Shown: positions 1 through 13,103, numbered from the stretch's first letter. The stretch is 64,000 nt of DNA from Phellopilus nigrolimitatus (GCA_021029095.1 JAJOHG010000014.1:620001-684000), one strand, 5' to 3'. Numbers and translations: made by a program. The notes: generated from the sequence alone by a model not told the origin.

Positions 1-293
1 CGTATACGAGCCGAGCGAGAATAGGCGAGGAATAAAAACCGAATACAAAAGAAGAGTGAGCGAGCACACCGTCAGTCAGTCATGTACGAGCGCCAAGTCA
101 GCGTGACCAATAAAAAAAGAAAGAAAGGAATATACCAGCGAAGAAGCAGAAGAGGATAATGAGAGGGGGAAAAACCAACGCAGTCCGCTCGAAGTAAACA
201 AAAGAAACAAAGAAACCAAAAAAAGAGAGAGAGAGAACAGAAAGAAGAAATTTAAAAAAAAAAGGCGGCCGAGGCGCAGACGCGCACGCGCGC
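1..293. other. Downstream flank of the C2H2 gene, no gene seen
   Basis: Purine-rich on the plus strand, with A-rich stretches near 110-260. It is probably the 3' untranslated region and terminator of the minus-strand C2H2 gene. No coding pattern is visible. Confidence 0.5.
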
Positions 294-503
294 TCACACC
301 CTCACTCCGGTAGGAGTGGCAGCGTTCCCGCGCGGAGAGACGGAGACTCGTACTTGATCATGGCGGGCGGGCTGCTGTACGCCGCTGCCGCCGCCGGCGT
401 CTGCAGCGCCGTGGGCGTAGGCGGCGCCCGGGCTCCTGCTCCCGCGTCCGTGCGAAAATGCCCCGGGTGAGACGGGGGACCGTGAGGCGGGTGACCGTTG
501 AGA

Positions 504-536
<33 letters not shown>

Positions 537-2804
537 TGCTGCGCCGCCACGTGCATGTAGTACGCCTGCCGCTGCGCCATGGCGACGTACTGCTGCAGAT
601 ACTCCTCCGGCGTCGCCGGCGCCATATGCGCGCCCAGCGGCTGCATATCCGCCTGGAACTGCTGCTGCTGCTGCTGCTGCTGCTGCCGTGCCTCCTCCTC
701 CTGCGCCTGCTGCTGCTGCACCTGCTGCTGATACTGCAGCGCCGCCTGCGAGTGGGCTGACGGGTGCGAAGCGCCCAGATGCGGTGGAGGGCCGGGAGGC
801 GGATAGGGGTAGGAAAGCTGCGCCTGCAGAGTTGGCGTCATTGCATAGCTCCATGACGGAGAGCCGGCGAGACTGAGGGCGGGATCCGCCCTCCCGGTCG
901 CGCTCGCGCTCGCCGCCGGCGGTGGAGGGTGTGGGCGGCGGCCGTGCTGCCCCGCCGCCCGGTCCCCCGTCGCTGTCGTCGTCGCCGCTCCCGTCGCTCC
1001 CATCCCCGAGCGCGCGCTTGCGGGCCCCCCGGACGCCGGCGGCGGGTGCGGCGTCGGCGAGTGAGGGTGGGTGGAAGGAAAACGGGCTGTCGTTCCCCGG
1101 TCCGTCGGGGGGTGACGGGGGGTATGCATAGTACTCTCGCTGCTGCTCCCCGCGGGCGACATCGTACGCGCCGCCGCCGCCGCTGCCGCCGAATGCGGAT
1201 GCTGATGCGTATGGTGCTGCGTATGCGCCTGCGCCTGCATAAGCGCGGCCGCCTCCTCCCAGCTCTGCGTGCTCGCGCTCTGCGCGTCCAGCGTCGTAAA
1301 CGGATAGCTCTGGGAGAGCCCCCAGTCCAGATCCAGGTCCTCCGAAGCCGCCGAAAGAAGAGCGGTAGGAGAGATATGCGGCGGGTGCTGTTCCTGGGCG
1401 AGGGGCGGTGCCCGGTCGTCGTGCGCTGGAGGGAAGTGGAAGAACGATAGATTGCTGGTCGGGTGCGGCGAGGGATTGGGGGATAACGGAAGCGAGGGGC
1501 GGGAGGGTTGTGCGAAGAGCGGATGCTGCTGCTGCTGGAGGTGATGCGTCGAGGCCGCCTGCAGTGGGAGGGCGGCTCCCTGCGCCGCGAGATGATGACG
1601 GGCGGCCACTTTCGAGTTCTGCGGGGGAGGGGAGAAAGGACTGGGAGGCAAGAAAGGACTGGCCGGGTCCTGAAGTGGGTGACTGCTGTACGTGCTGCTG
1701 GGACTGCTGTTGCTGCTGCTGGGCGGCGTGTTGTTGCTGTTGTTGTTGCTGTAATACGGCTGAGGAGCCACGAAAGGACTGTAGGGAGTCTCGAAAGGAA
1801 TGGTTGTTGGTGGCGTGATGGGCGGGGTAGGCGGCAGCTGAGCCCGCTGATGCGCCGGAAAGTCGCTGCTGCTGCTGAAACTGCTGCTGCTGCTGTCCTG
1901 GCTGGTGAAAGTGACGGGAGCCAGGGTGAGCCGGCGCGGCTGGTAGTGGGTGGTCGAGTTGCCAGGCCCTATTGCCGAAAGAAGGGGCAGAGCCATTTGA
2001 GTCAGGTCCGACGTCGTAACCTACAGAAGTGCCAGGGCGCTGCTGACCGTAGTTAGTGGAAGACAGACTCCGGTGCATCTCCTCAACCTTGACTGCGCCG
2101 TTGGCCCCGCCGGAGCCCAGGCCCGCGCCGCCCGGAAGCGAGGAGGAGGCCTGAGCCGAGGAGGCGGGCGCGGCGGGCTGCTGGGAGCGCTTCCCGCGGG
2201 AGCTGGTGGCCTTGTGGACTGCGGCCATGGAGGTGTGGAGGGCGGTGAGCTCGCGCATCATGAGGTCGTTCTGGTCCTGCTTGTCGGAGTGGACGGTCTG
2301 GGCGTGCTGGCGGAGGTTGTCGAGGCGCGAGAACTGCTTGCTGCAGTGGCAGGTGAACGGCCTCTCGCCGGTGTGTTTTCTGTGCGCATGTGTTGTGAGC
2401 CCCCAAACACACGCAAAATGAAAAAATAGACAAGAACGGAAAACGAAATGAAATGGGAAAAAAAAAGACGACGACGACGATGAAGAGAAAGAGAAAGAAA
2501 AAGAAAGAAAAAAAGGAGGGAGGAGAGGGACATACCTGACGTGTCGGGCGAGGTGCTCGCTCCTGCTGAAGACCATGCGGCAATCGCCATAGCCCCTGCA
2601 CTGGAAGGTTTTTGCGGGGGCGGCACGATAGCGCTTCGCGACGCCGGCGTCCCTGGAGGTGGGGTTTGAGGGCGGGGGCTGGACGGGACTGGCTGCGACG
2701 GCGAGGGCCATGTCGTCGTGGTGGGCGGGGACGTGGTCGGGGACGGAGACGGCGGGGACGTTGTGGATGTCGGGGATGTCGTTGTTGTTGAGGAAATGGT
2801 CCAT
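294..2804 (-). CDS. C2H2 zinc-finger transcription factor, two fingers, low-complexity tail
   Basis: Likely nuclear DNA-binding regulator of the fungal Msn2-like C2H2 class. Two adjacent fingers are visible: finger 1 is C-x5-C-x12-H-x3-H (FSRSEHLARH core) and finger 2 is C-x-C-x12-H-x4-H (FSRLDNLRQH core), joined by HTGERPF. One intron at 2380-2535 (GTATGT...CAG) separates the two zinc-binding histidines of finger 1; read through it, the frame gives Ser/Phe nonsense. I chose ATG 2804 (MDHFLNNND) over an in-frame ATG at 3008 because the longer leader is basic and low complexity. After the fingers come polyGln tracts, an acidic stretch and a motif RRLSVMELCND that I recall from basidiomycete relatives. 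Past about position 800 the +1 frame (ending at 302, with polyGln and a TPEEYLQQYVAMAQRQ segment) looks more protein-like than the annotated polyAla frame, so the C-terminus is uncertain. Regulon unknown. Confidence 0.88.
504..686. repeat. CAG/CTG triplet runs inside the C2H2 gene
   Basis: Two uninterrupted CTG (plus strand) runs, about 504-541 and 657-686, with further imperfect runs near 1500-1760. On the gene strand they are CAG, read as polyAla in the annotated frame and as polyGln in the +1 frame. Such runs are length-variable and prone to indels. Confidence 0.85.
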
Positions 2805-5421
2805 TGGGAGGCGTCGGGCAGACGCAGGCGCAGTCTTGCTGGGCAGGGAAAGGACTGAGGAGCGGCTTCTTATCCTCGTGCCTGACTTGCGAATTAAGGC
2901 ACCGCAACCGGCGGAGTCTGAACTGCGCGCCGGCCTGCTGGGCCGTTTGTTGCTCCCTTCCCGTTCCGGACGATTACGCTGGCAATCTTGATCTAAGGCA
3001 CGTTTCACCCTTCCCGTTCGTGTTCCCGGGGATGCCTTCCTCTTTCGGTGTCCTCACTCTTCTTTCTTTTTCTTCCTTTTTCTCTCTCAGTGTCTTCGGT
3101 CTCGCAGTCTTTCTTATTTTCTTATTTTTTTCTATTTATTATTTCTTCTCCACTCGTAAGCGCCGGACGTCGTCAGTCGTCGCCCACACCGCCTCTGATC
3201 TGCACGCCCTGCACGCCAGCCAGCGCACACCCGCCCACGCGCGAGTCGCAGCCAGACAGGAGGCCCAGCCCCGCCGAGACACGTGGGAGGTGGGAGCGTC
3301 CTCGCCGCCTTGGTTCACAGCTCTTGTTCTTTGCCTTCGAGCCTCAAAGGCCCGCCTCGACCGCCCCCGTATCACGTGTTCCATCTCCGTCCCCGACGTC
3401 GCCCCTCGTAAGCCGCCCGCGCCAATCGCCGATCCCCGCGCTCCCGTCCTCCTCGCATCGCCCCCACGCCCACACGCTTCTCCCTGCCTCCCGTAATCCG
3501 TAATCCGGTGCACGCTTCCGTCCCTCGCCTCCGATCGACGCATCCTCGCCATCACGCCCCGGGGCCTCCTCGCTTCGCCTTTTCACTTTACACTTGCGCC
3601 GCGCCCTGTGTGTTTACATGTACATGTACATGTATGTATGCATCGCGTGCTCAACCACACTGCGAACTCTAACGCCACTCCCGTTCTTTCTTTCTTTTTT
3701 TTTTTTTTCTGCGTCGCGCTCAGATGACACCCCGTCTAAGAAAAGCGCAAGAGGCCTATCAATGGAAAACAACGCGCTAGAACCCAGAAGCGCCCCCCCT
3801 CCCCCCCCCCGCGCTGCGCTGCAGCACGCGGAGTTCTCCTCGTCCCGTCCCGCTCTCCCGCGAACACAGAAAAAAACAAATGTACTTTATGAAACGACAC
3901 CTCTATGTATGTATACGTGCATATATGCTGCGTTCTGCACGAGCCGCCATCTCGACATGCGCGTGAGCATTCTGCTAGGGGGTTAGCCAGGGCGTCTCCA
4001 AGAGAGACGCCCTTCCTCCTCTTCGCTTTCCGCCCCCGTCGCCCACACACCCCAGCCCTTCTCCACTCTGCTGGCTACCCGCCCAGGCCCTCCACGTGCT
4101 TATTCCGCTCCTCGCCCACAGACGCCAGCCAGCCACGCCAGCGTGCCTGCCGCTCGTCTGCGCCCGCCCACATCCCTCGCACTCCAGCCTCCAAGTCTGA
4201 AAAAAAAAAGGGGGCCCCGCGCGGATCATCCCAGAACGCGCGGGCGGGCGGTGCCCCCTCGCCTCACCTGGGAGGGGGGACGTGACGTCGCGTTCGCGCG
4301 CGGGCGGCCGTCTCGCACTTGGGTGCTCCGCTCCCCGGGCTCCGTCGCCGGCACATGCCAGCAGCCAGCGCCGCCCCAGCCAGCCCGCGCCGGGCCCGTC
4401 TGCCCGGCAGGCCCGGGGCGCGCCGGGGCTCGCGAGACGCGTGGCGCGAAAGCTTGACGGCGCTGCGCGCGCAGACTTGGCGGCCCCGGGGGGCAAGTGG
4501 CGTGCGCACACGCCACGCACACGCACACGCACACGTACATAGAGTTCTTCCGTGTGTGATTACCGGCTTTCGAGTTCGGCGCCGTCCCGAGAGGGGGTAT
4601 GGTATTGTTTTATTGTTATACATTGATTTTTAATTGTATTGGCGCATCCGTCCGGTTGTTACACGTTATGTATGTAACTACTACCCAAAAGGCGACGTAT
4701 TTTTAGCAGCGCAGGGCTACGAATGCGTGCGTTGGGACGGGAGATGTACACGCGATTGTCATTGTGTCCGTCTTCTCGTCTCCCTCTTATCGCTATTATT
4801 TGAAATTGTCGTTGTATCGCGTTGCGTTTTCGTTCTGATGTGCATACACAGAAACGGACGCGTAATTTTTAGACGCGCAGGCGCGAACACAGGGGGACGG
4901 GGCACTGTATTGTTACTACGCGTGTACGCGCCGCGCGTACCAACTCCGCCCGCAACTCCGCCGCACTCCGCGTCGCGACCCCCCGCGTGCGTGCGTGCGC
5001 GTCAGCGGCGTTAGGGTTAATGAATTGCACGACGATGTGGCAGGCTTACGCAGACGGGGCCGCCGACGCCCCGGGGGCGCTCGGCGCTGGGCGCACCCCC
5101 ACTCGACGCGACGCGACGCGCCCCGCGGCGGCTGCATCCCGCCTGCTCGACGCGGCGCGAAGCGGACGCACGCTGCGCTCCTGCCTCGGACGCTGCGTGC
5201 CTTGCGCGCCCGACGGACGCGCCTAGGCCAGGCGCAGGGCAGCCGGCAGCCGGGAGCAGCGAGGAGCAGCCAGATACGGGCGCGCGCAGAACGGCCCAGC
5301 ACAGAGCCGGGGGCCGCGCCATGGCTCTTGGCGCGAAGGTGCGGAGGCCGCACGCAGATCGGCCGAAGTTTAAATCCAAAGCGCTCTTTGCACGCAGGCC
5401 TGGGCGCGCGTGCGTCCCCCT

Positions 5422-5474
5422 TTCATCCGTCCATTCATCCATCCATTCATAAGTTTCATTCATTCATTCATTTC
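5422..5474. repeat. CATT/CATC tetranucleotide microsatellite
   Basis: Imperfect tetramer array (CATC, CATT) spanning about 50 bp, interrupted once by AAGTTT. Confidence 0.85.
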
Positions 5475-5842
5475 AGACTTCGAAAGCCTGCGGAAGAACT
5501 GCGCGCGCCGCGTGCCCCTCACCGAGAACGCACGGCCCGCCCCGGCTCTTCTAGAACCTGCTGCGGGCGCGGCGCGGCGCGCTGCCCAGCCGTCGCGCCC
5601 CCCTTCCAGCCGCGGGCCGCCGCGGCGGGGGCAGCAGGCGCACGCTCCGCTAATAGTATTATCGACACAACCGCGCTTCCTGCATTAGCAGCGCGCGATC
5701 CGAAGCGCGTCGCACGCGCCATAGGGGGGTATATGAAGGGCAGCGCGGGTGGGTTCACACACAGAGAGAACGCTTCGCGCACGCGCTGCAGGGGAGGGTC
5801 ACGCTCACGCAGGCAATACCGCCCGAGGGGCGAAGCGGCGTA

Positions 5843-5873
5843 AGAACTGCGAGAACTGCGCGAACTGCGAGAA
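5843..5873. repeat. Short direct repeat, GAACTGCGA unit
   Basis: Three to four copies of a 9-bp unit (GAACTGCGA and GAACTGCGC) in tandem, in gene-free GC-rich DNA. Confidence 0.75.
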
Positions 5874-7350
5874 CGTGCTGCGGAACTGAATGGCGGCGCG
5901 GGGGGCGTCGATCCAGGGCCGGCGCACAGGGGGGAGGAAGCGCGGATTTGAAATAGGCAGGGCTGCCTGCCGTTTGCACGTTTGCACGTTTGCTTGTTTG
6001 CTGCAGCATCAAACTTCAACGCGACGGGGATTGCGCGGGATGCGCGCGCGCGCGCAGCACAAGCACGCAATCTGAATCTGATCGATGTGGGTGGGGGTGT
6101 GCGATTTCGATTTCTTTCTTTCCTGACGGCAGCAAAGCGCGAAGGAAGGTTCGGAGATTTGGCCGTTGTTGACGAGCCTTTTTTTTTCTGGCTGGAATAG
6201 TCAATGTGCGCGCTCGATGGAGCGGCGCGGCCTTTTTTCCCCCGGCGGATCACGACGTGCGTTCGAGAATATTAATGTCCGGCGCTTAGAGCGGCCCCAC
6301 AGTAATTTCTGCTCGATATGCGAACTCTGATGAATGCAATAACACGGAGCGGAGGCTTCATATATGCAAAAACATACTAGCTCGACATACAGTGCCCACA
6401 AGCGCCGGTGCTTGATTCCAGCACGTCCATCAGCGTGATCCAGCGTTTCCAAACTGCGTTCCAGGCTGGCAGATAGACAGCGCAGAAGTTGGCGAGGACG
6501 ATCCGTGCTTATCAGCTGAGCACGGCATCAGGAGCGCGGACAGTTGCGTAGCGGGCAGATCACAGCCTCGCGACGACGCAAGTCTGATGCCATCGGACGC
6601 CGGACGCCCCCCGATGATCATGAATCAGCTCGACGGTTGACACGCTGATTATGGGCGGCCTTCACGATCAGAAACTAGCCACGCGAAATTGGCAGCTCGT
6701 TGCGAAAAGTCGGAGAAAGCAGGTGATGATGCCTCAATCATTCTACGTTGTGTTTATTTTCCCGTTCGACTTACGGAGGGCATGTTACGGCGGCGGGCCC
6801 GGCTCCGTGAACCCCCGCTTCGGCATTGCTTATCAAGACGTGTGCGCCAAATTGCCGGATGCGGAAGACAGCAGATCGCTGGCGGTGCGAGGCAGTGCCG
6901 AGGCCACCCTGAGCAGCCGAGCACGCCGGGTCTCGGCTGGTCTCGGCTCCGGCGGAATCCTCGACCGGCCGGAGAGCGCGATATCGTGCAGAGATGGAGC
7001 GCGCTGCGCCTCGCCTCGCCCGGGGAAGAACAGAGAGTGCGCGCGCGCGCGGTATCGGCGGCGGGGCCCCACGTGCCTTTTTTCTTCTTTCCTTCTTTCG
7101 CTCTCATTCGTCCATATCGCTCCCGGTTTTCTCACCGCAGCCGCGCGTCCTCCAGTCCGCGACCGCGTTATGTATGCATGATGCGTGATGCGGTGCGCGG
7201 AAGCGGGGGCCACCAAGCATGGAGAGCGAAACAGCCGTCCCACCCACAGGCGCCCGTCCACGGCCCGACTGCCTCGAACATGTCGCACGGACGGGCGGAC
7301 GGACGCCGGGCGCCGCTGAAACGCATCCACGAAATGTGCGCTCTCGTCGG

Positions 7351-7369
7351 CCACACACACACACACACA
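7351..7369. repeat. CA dinucleotide microsatellite
   Basis: About nine CA repeats in gene-free sequence. Confidence 0.85.
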
Positions 7370-7766
7370 TGCTCGCACGCAGCCAATTTCCCCGAAAGAA
7401 CGCCGCAGGCGCAGGCATTGGCTGGGGCCGCTGGGCGCTAGCGGCATGGGACGGACGGATGGACGGATGGATGCGGGACGTACGGGATGTGAAATGCGGA
7501 GCGCGGAATGTGGGGAAGAGCCAGGCACGGCACGGGCCCGCCGATATGACGAGAGGGGCCAAGTCAGACATTTGTTTTGGACCGCCGCCGCAACTCGAAT
7601 CTCTTCTTTTTTTTATTTTCTTTTGCCTCTACTCTCCTGAAAGTCAGGCCCCAGGACCCGAGGACGGCACAGCCACTGATTGCCCCCCACCGCCCGCCCG
7701 CCGTCGTGACAGCATCATGTGGCTGTATTTAATTGTGTGACGCTAACGTATATTATTGTAATTACG

Positions 7767-7804
7767 ACACACACACACGCACACGCACACGCACACACAC
7801 ACAC
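7767..7804. repeat. CA/CG dinucleotide microsatellite
   Basis: Alternating CA with three interspersed CG steps over 38 bp. Confidence 0.85.
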
Positions 7805-7996
7805 GCCTGTCGCGCTTTTCAGCTCCGTGAACATCGCAAACCGAGTGTGATGCACGTAGGCAACTTGCGCGCGCGCGCGCGGGGCCCAGAAATGGCGCGA
7901 TGTGTTATTGTGTTCTAGCCCAACCGACTTCCTCTCCGGGTGCAGATTGACAGCTTGGCAGGCGGTGCACTCGGAAAACATAATCTCCGGCCGCGC

Positions 7997-8048
7997 AAAA
8001 AAAAAAAAGAAAAGAAAAAGAAAAAGAAAAAGAAAAAGAAAAAAAGAG
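7997..8048. repeat. A-rich GAAAAA hexamer array
   Basis: A run of A followed by about six G-A4/5 units, all purine on the plus strand. Confidence 0.85.
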
Positions 8049-10049
8049 ACCTCTGCAAGTCTCGAGATAGCGACAACGACGATCTGAAGCGCCTGCACAT
8101 GGGGATCGAGTACCTGAAGTTTATCAATCGATGCTCAATGCAAGGCGGCCGGCGCAAATAAATTTAAAACTGAAGAAGTCCGCCTCGACTACAACGGTCC
8201 CCGATGTGCGTCCGACGATCGCGATTTTTCTGGGGGTATGGAAGGCGACGGGTTGCGGGAAAGAAACAGACACCACGTAAGGTGGCGCGGTGCACCGTTG
8301 CAGGTAGGTATGCCGCGGTCGCACGTCACCTTCGAAATAGCTTCCAAGCTCAAGATCTTCAAGGATCACAAACGGCTTTGATGCGGGTGGACAAACCCTG
8401 TGTCCAAAGAACGGATGCCAACACAGGACAGAGAGAGCACAACGGAGCTTCCAGATTTGTCGAGAACAAAGCACACGAACAGTTTTACGAAGACGAATCA
8501 AACCAGCGAGTTAGTGATTTGGACATCGATTCTGTGGTGCATGGCGAGTAAGCGATTGCAGAGAAACTATACCCTCAAAACACCCATAGCCTAAAACTTT
8601 TCGCGTTGAGATACTCGAACCATCGTAGGCAAAATCACAACAAGATCATGCGAAGCGCCAGTCAGTCGCCTTGTCGGCGTGCTCTAGTCACGACAAGTAC
8701 GCAGAGCAGTTCCTTAGAAAAGCCGAACACCTGACAGACCATGGAAGGGCGTCCCCGGGCGCATATGGTAGCCCTTGTTCTCCGCCGTACGAGAGGAGAT
8801 GGGCCGTTATCGCTGAATGCGGCATATCTCTCATCAGCGCGCCAGCTCGTTCTCCCGAGGATGCGTCGATCTTCCCGCAAAAGGCCAATGAGGCCGCGCG
8901 CCTCAGCAGTCGATAAGTGGCTTCGGCTCGCCAGCCTCGGAAGCCCGAACTGCGGAACACCAAGGAGCGCGACCAAAGTAAGTGGAGTGTATTGAGATAG
9001 AGGAGAGCTTGCGCTTATGTTCTGGCCTCTTCCGCTCTGGCCTCGGCCCAAAAAGGACATCATTGTATTTTCGATGGTTCCGAGGATATGTATTTTTTCT
9101 CCGTCGCCGCCGCCTTGAGACGAACTCTCTCACCGAGCTGCGTCTTTGTTCCCGGACGGAAGGGCAGAAAAGTCTCGATGGAAAACGCGCCACTCGCACA
9201 CACCAATGTCAAGAGCTGAGGAAACGCCTGGTCATGCCGTCCGAGGCCCGTTCGGAAAACCGCGCAGCGTGCAAACGGAATGGAGCGCCGGCTTTTCTGA
9301 GCGACTCGCACGGTCAGCTTCTGCGCGTTCTTGTCAATGGACGCTTCGGGGAGCTCGGGAACGGCACGTCACACGATACGCACTTCGCAGAGGGAAGACC
9401 TGCACAAGTGATGAACTGGTAAGTCAGCGATACGCACGGGCCAGCTAAAGTAAGTTTGAAAAAAAAAAAACCCCTTAATCGGTCGTATGCGTACAGGCTC
9501 AATTGAAGGCTGGGCTTTCCTTAGATATTCGTGCGTGCGCATGACCTCCTCGACGTCTTGATGGGGCATTGAGGCTCTTGGGATGGTATTGAGAATGCTG
9601 GACGAGGCCGAGGCTGCGCCACGTGTATCCAAAACAGATAGACTTTAATTTCTGAAAATAGACAGCAATGCGGCGACAAGCTGATCCATCGGGTGATCGG
9701 AAGGAGCTCTGACGTGTTGTCTCCCCAGCTGCAGCGCTACGTGGACACATGCTCTCGACTTGTTGTTGCTGCGATAGTCGGATCCATTCAACAGACTTTC
9801 CGGGCCCGACGCAAATGAAAAAAATTCCGAGCGAGCACGGCCTCGCTGACCCAAGACATTACTTTACCCGGACCGGAAAAACTACAAGTCTAGACTCGTG
9901 TAAAAAACCAGCGATGCAGGTTCGTCCGACTTCACGGCTTTCATGGACTCGATTGACGTCTGTTGCGGTTCATGGACATGTCGGCAATGATCCGAGCCAC
10001 GGAAATGCGCGCATTTACTTAACAAGAGAGAACATGCCGTGATATCTTT

Positions 10050-10919
10050 TTAATGCCTGCGGTCGATCGTGGTCGAAAAGGGAGCGAAGTTTGATCCGTT
10101 GGCAAAGAGAATGCGAGAATACTGCATCAGCATTAGGGCGAATCCGTTCAGGAACTGATTACGTCGATCGGGTGTCACGTATCGCCGGATGCCCTGAAAG
10201 GAAAGACGAAGCGCTTCTCATTATGTAAGCAAAGAAGACCAGCCGAGTAAGTTAGCAGCTAGAAAGCTTAAGTCTAAAGTGACCCTTGTGCCTGCCACAT
10301 ATCGAAGGAGGATTGGCAGGAACAGGAGTCTATCCAGTATCTTTACTACGTATGTAGTTCGAAAACTTAGCCAGTATATGAGGTGAATTCTCGATCTGAG
10401 ATGAAATTAAGAACAATCCATACTGCGTTTGGGTCTCAAGTCAAATGCACATCTGCTGAACTTTGTTATATGCGCGTTAAGTTCCCCTTCGCATCTGAAC
10501 ATCTTCGGCGCGAGAGCGGAGCGGGCAGTTAGAAAGACACTGAGAGATTTCTCCTCGTTTGAAAAAACGGCGATGGCATCTTTCTCTCGATGATCCAAAT
10601 CGAAACTAGCTCACCTGCTCATGATCCTTTTGATAAAGAAACGTCTTTCGGGTATTCCAGCGACCAGATTCTTGCTTCCTCTCACGCTATTCTGCCTGGA
10701 AAAGACTCATTTAGCTCTCGGTTATTGACGGAAGCGGAACACTTGAAGTCGACGTGTACTCACAATTGATTCCTCTGACATCTGCATCCTCGAAGTGCCA
10801 GCTTGAATACGAACGGCCGGTCCCGGCCGCATCATCAGCAGAATTCGATACACAAGTAAACAGTGAAGCTTGTAAGACCAAAACATATTGAGTTCGTTAT
10901 CTTGGCTCAGGGTGGTCAC
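10050..10919 (-). pseudogene. Possible multi-exon gene or remnant, unknown product
   Basis: Segments that read like exons with fungal splice signals. 10763-10919 begins with a start codon and ends ...MSEESI before a GTGAGT donor. A pyrimidine-rich CAG acceptor at 10194 opens a 48-codon segment (10193-10050) that starts GIRRYVTPDRRNQFL and ends at a stop. A piece near 10610-10690 between TTTTCCAG and GTGAGC could lie between them, but the reading frames do not join cleanly. Composition looks coding, with charged and hydrophobic residues alternating. I do not recognise the family. It may be a real gene with small exons missed here, or a relic. Confidence 0.25.
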
Positions 10920-12113
10920 AGAAAGCCACTATGACGGGAGTGCCCATCACAGTCTAGGCGAGCCTTCATCTATGTAAGTTTGCCCAGGAAATGCAAGCTG
11001 TCAAATGAATACGGAAATGCGGGAAGAGTTTCAATGATCTCCTTCAATGACACGTACATCTCTTATCAAACCTAATTGAGTGAAAGACATTTTCTGTTAG
11101 CGCACGCCCGGTGACAGATCTCTAGGGACCGCGACGTCAAGGAGAGATACGAATCGACTTGATGACGGTGTGTTATGTTTCAAAACAATCAAGCAGTGCA
11201 CTGCATCAGCTAGCGCTTGAGTGTAAGTTCGGTCTGAGGCAGCAGTTCCGGTATGAGGTTAATGAATGCAGCGTCGCGGGCATCTGCTACGTCTTCGAGG
11301 GTTTTCAGGCTCGAAGGTAAAGGCAGATGGTGGACAGTACACAGCTTGAATCGACAACTTGAAGTTGGTTTCGAAACCCTTGACTAGTGAGTGTTTTGGT
11401 ACCTTGCGAGTTAGAAAGACGAGCGTTTCACTCCGAATCGCGCCGCGATCAGGTAATCAGTGTTGATTAAAATATTACATAACTTCCTCGAGCTAGCGCG
11501 CTCATCAAGCGGCACCCGCACGCCTCGAAGAGACCGCGGCAGCGGAAAGTCGCCGGGGGCCGAGCCGGCGGAGACGGCTGCAACGAGCACCGCGTTGCAC
11601 ACTCATTTCTCATTTCTCATTTCCCTTTTTTTCGATTTCGGTTTCGGTTTCGGGCCTTGACAGCTCCGGGCGTGCGGCGCGCGCTCCCTGTCTGGAGTCG
11701 CCGGAACAGGGGTGCAGGTGCTGGTAGCATACTGAAGTAGGTGGGTCGGCCCCTCCCTGGGGCGCCGTGCGTGTCGCCGCAGCGGCCCGGCGGGCTGTCT
11801 CACTTCTCCTTTATTTTTATTTTTTACCCGGGGCAGCAGCTCGCGCCATACACGTAGGCGCACATGGCACACGGATGAGGACAAAGCGCGCGGGCCCGCC
11901 GCGCGCCGTAGCCATCGCGCACCACGTACGGAAGGCGGGCGCCCCTGGCCGTTTCGGGAGAATAGTAGTATAGGCTCTGGTGCGGGGCGATCCAGGGCGA
12001 TCTCGCGGAGCTGCGGGCGTGCGCGTGCGCAGTTGCTGCTGCTGGTGCTGCCTAATGCCTGCGGTGCCTGGCAGTTCGATACTCTTTAGTTCGAGGGGCG
12101 CCGCTGCGCAGGA

Positions 12114-12114
<1 letters not shown>

Positions 12115-12144
<30 letters not shown>
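12115..12144. repeat. GACGCA hexamer tandem repeat
   Basis: Five perfect copies of the 6-bp unit GACGCA in gene-free sequence. Confidence 0.88.
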
Positions 12145-12145
<1 letters not shown>

Positions 12146-13103
12146 CGACCGGGTTGAGTTTGCGCTCAGAGTCTAAGTGGGTACTGATTTAGAGACGGCT
12201 ATAACTTCGAAGCGCAGCGTCTTGTTTTCTTACTGCGTGTAAGTAAAGGGCCGCTGGCCAGCTAAGCCTTTCCGAGTGAATAGGAGGCTGGAAGGAGGAG
12301 AGAAGAGAGCCCGTTGTACTTTCTGGCGGCGTTAGAAGAGCGCGGAAGGTGCCGGATTTGCGACTGAATGGAGACCTAAGTACGGAGTCGGCCATACGAG
12401 GAGGATGGAGATGTGGATGTGGAAGAGGAGGCGGAAGGGAGGCAGGAAGCGGCGGACGAGGGACGCATGGATGGCTGCGGACGGCCGAAGCGGCATCCGT
12501 CGTCCCGTCCCTCCCTGATTCTTATTCGTTTTTTTCTTTTTCTTTTTCTTTTTCTTTCACCTTGCAAACGGATTACAGCGCTTTTTTTTGTGCGCGCACA
12601 GACAAGGTTTTCTGCAAACGCTGTAAACGGACAAGGCAATTATGTATGTACGTACTATATGTGCGTATCCTTTCTCGACGGGCGGTGTTGTAGTATTACG
12701 TTCGAGAATCGCAAAAAAATAAGAAAAAGTGATTTGCAGCCTCGTCCGAAACCCGATATAAGTATCTACGAAGATCTCACTCAGTGCAAAGCGACAGTTG
12801 GCACGGGGAGACGGCAGAGCTGCCTTCTCGAATGGACCCGAGGCGCTCGACCTGCGCAGCACAGCGGCATCCGGGTCGGCACACAGCGCGCTGCGGAGGC
12901 GGCATACTAACTAATGAGAAAAAATACGAGAAGCCTCAAACTAAACTCTCTCCCCTCTTTTTCAGAATCTTCTTTGACTATACGAAGGCCCCCTCGGCAG
13001 GGCGCCATGGCTATAGGAGAACCCAACAGTCTCATGAGGGGTGAGGATGCAGCCCGAAGGCCAATTTTGCAAATGCGCTATATGCAGTCGTCAGCTCCTG
13101 AGT

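Larger units (their letters stand above)
2805..7980. promoter_or_regulatory. Long GC-rich upstream region of the C2H2 gene, no gene seen
   Basis: About 5 kb without a convincing exon. It is very CpG-rich and carries long pyrimidine tracts (3050-3150, 3685-3710), CA-type and CATT-type microsatellites and short direct repeats. Open frames here are compositional: they run on both strands through the same GC-rich DNA. By position it should hold the 5' untranslated region and promoter of the C2H2 regulator. The extent of the leader cannot be fixed from sequence alone. Confidence 0.45.

Noticed and set aside
458..2056. Plus-strand open frames rich in Leu/Arg/Cys across the C2H2 gene
   Set aside because: They are shadows of the minus-strand CAG and GC-rich coding sequence.
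8785..8815. TACGAGAGGA resembling the sarcin-ricin loop of large-subunit rRNA
   Set aside because: Only about ten bases match and the flanks differ; no other rRNA sequence is nearby.
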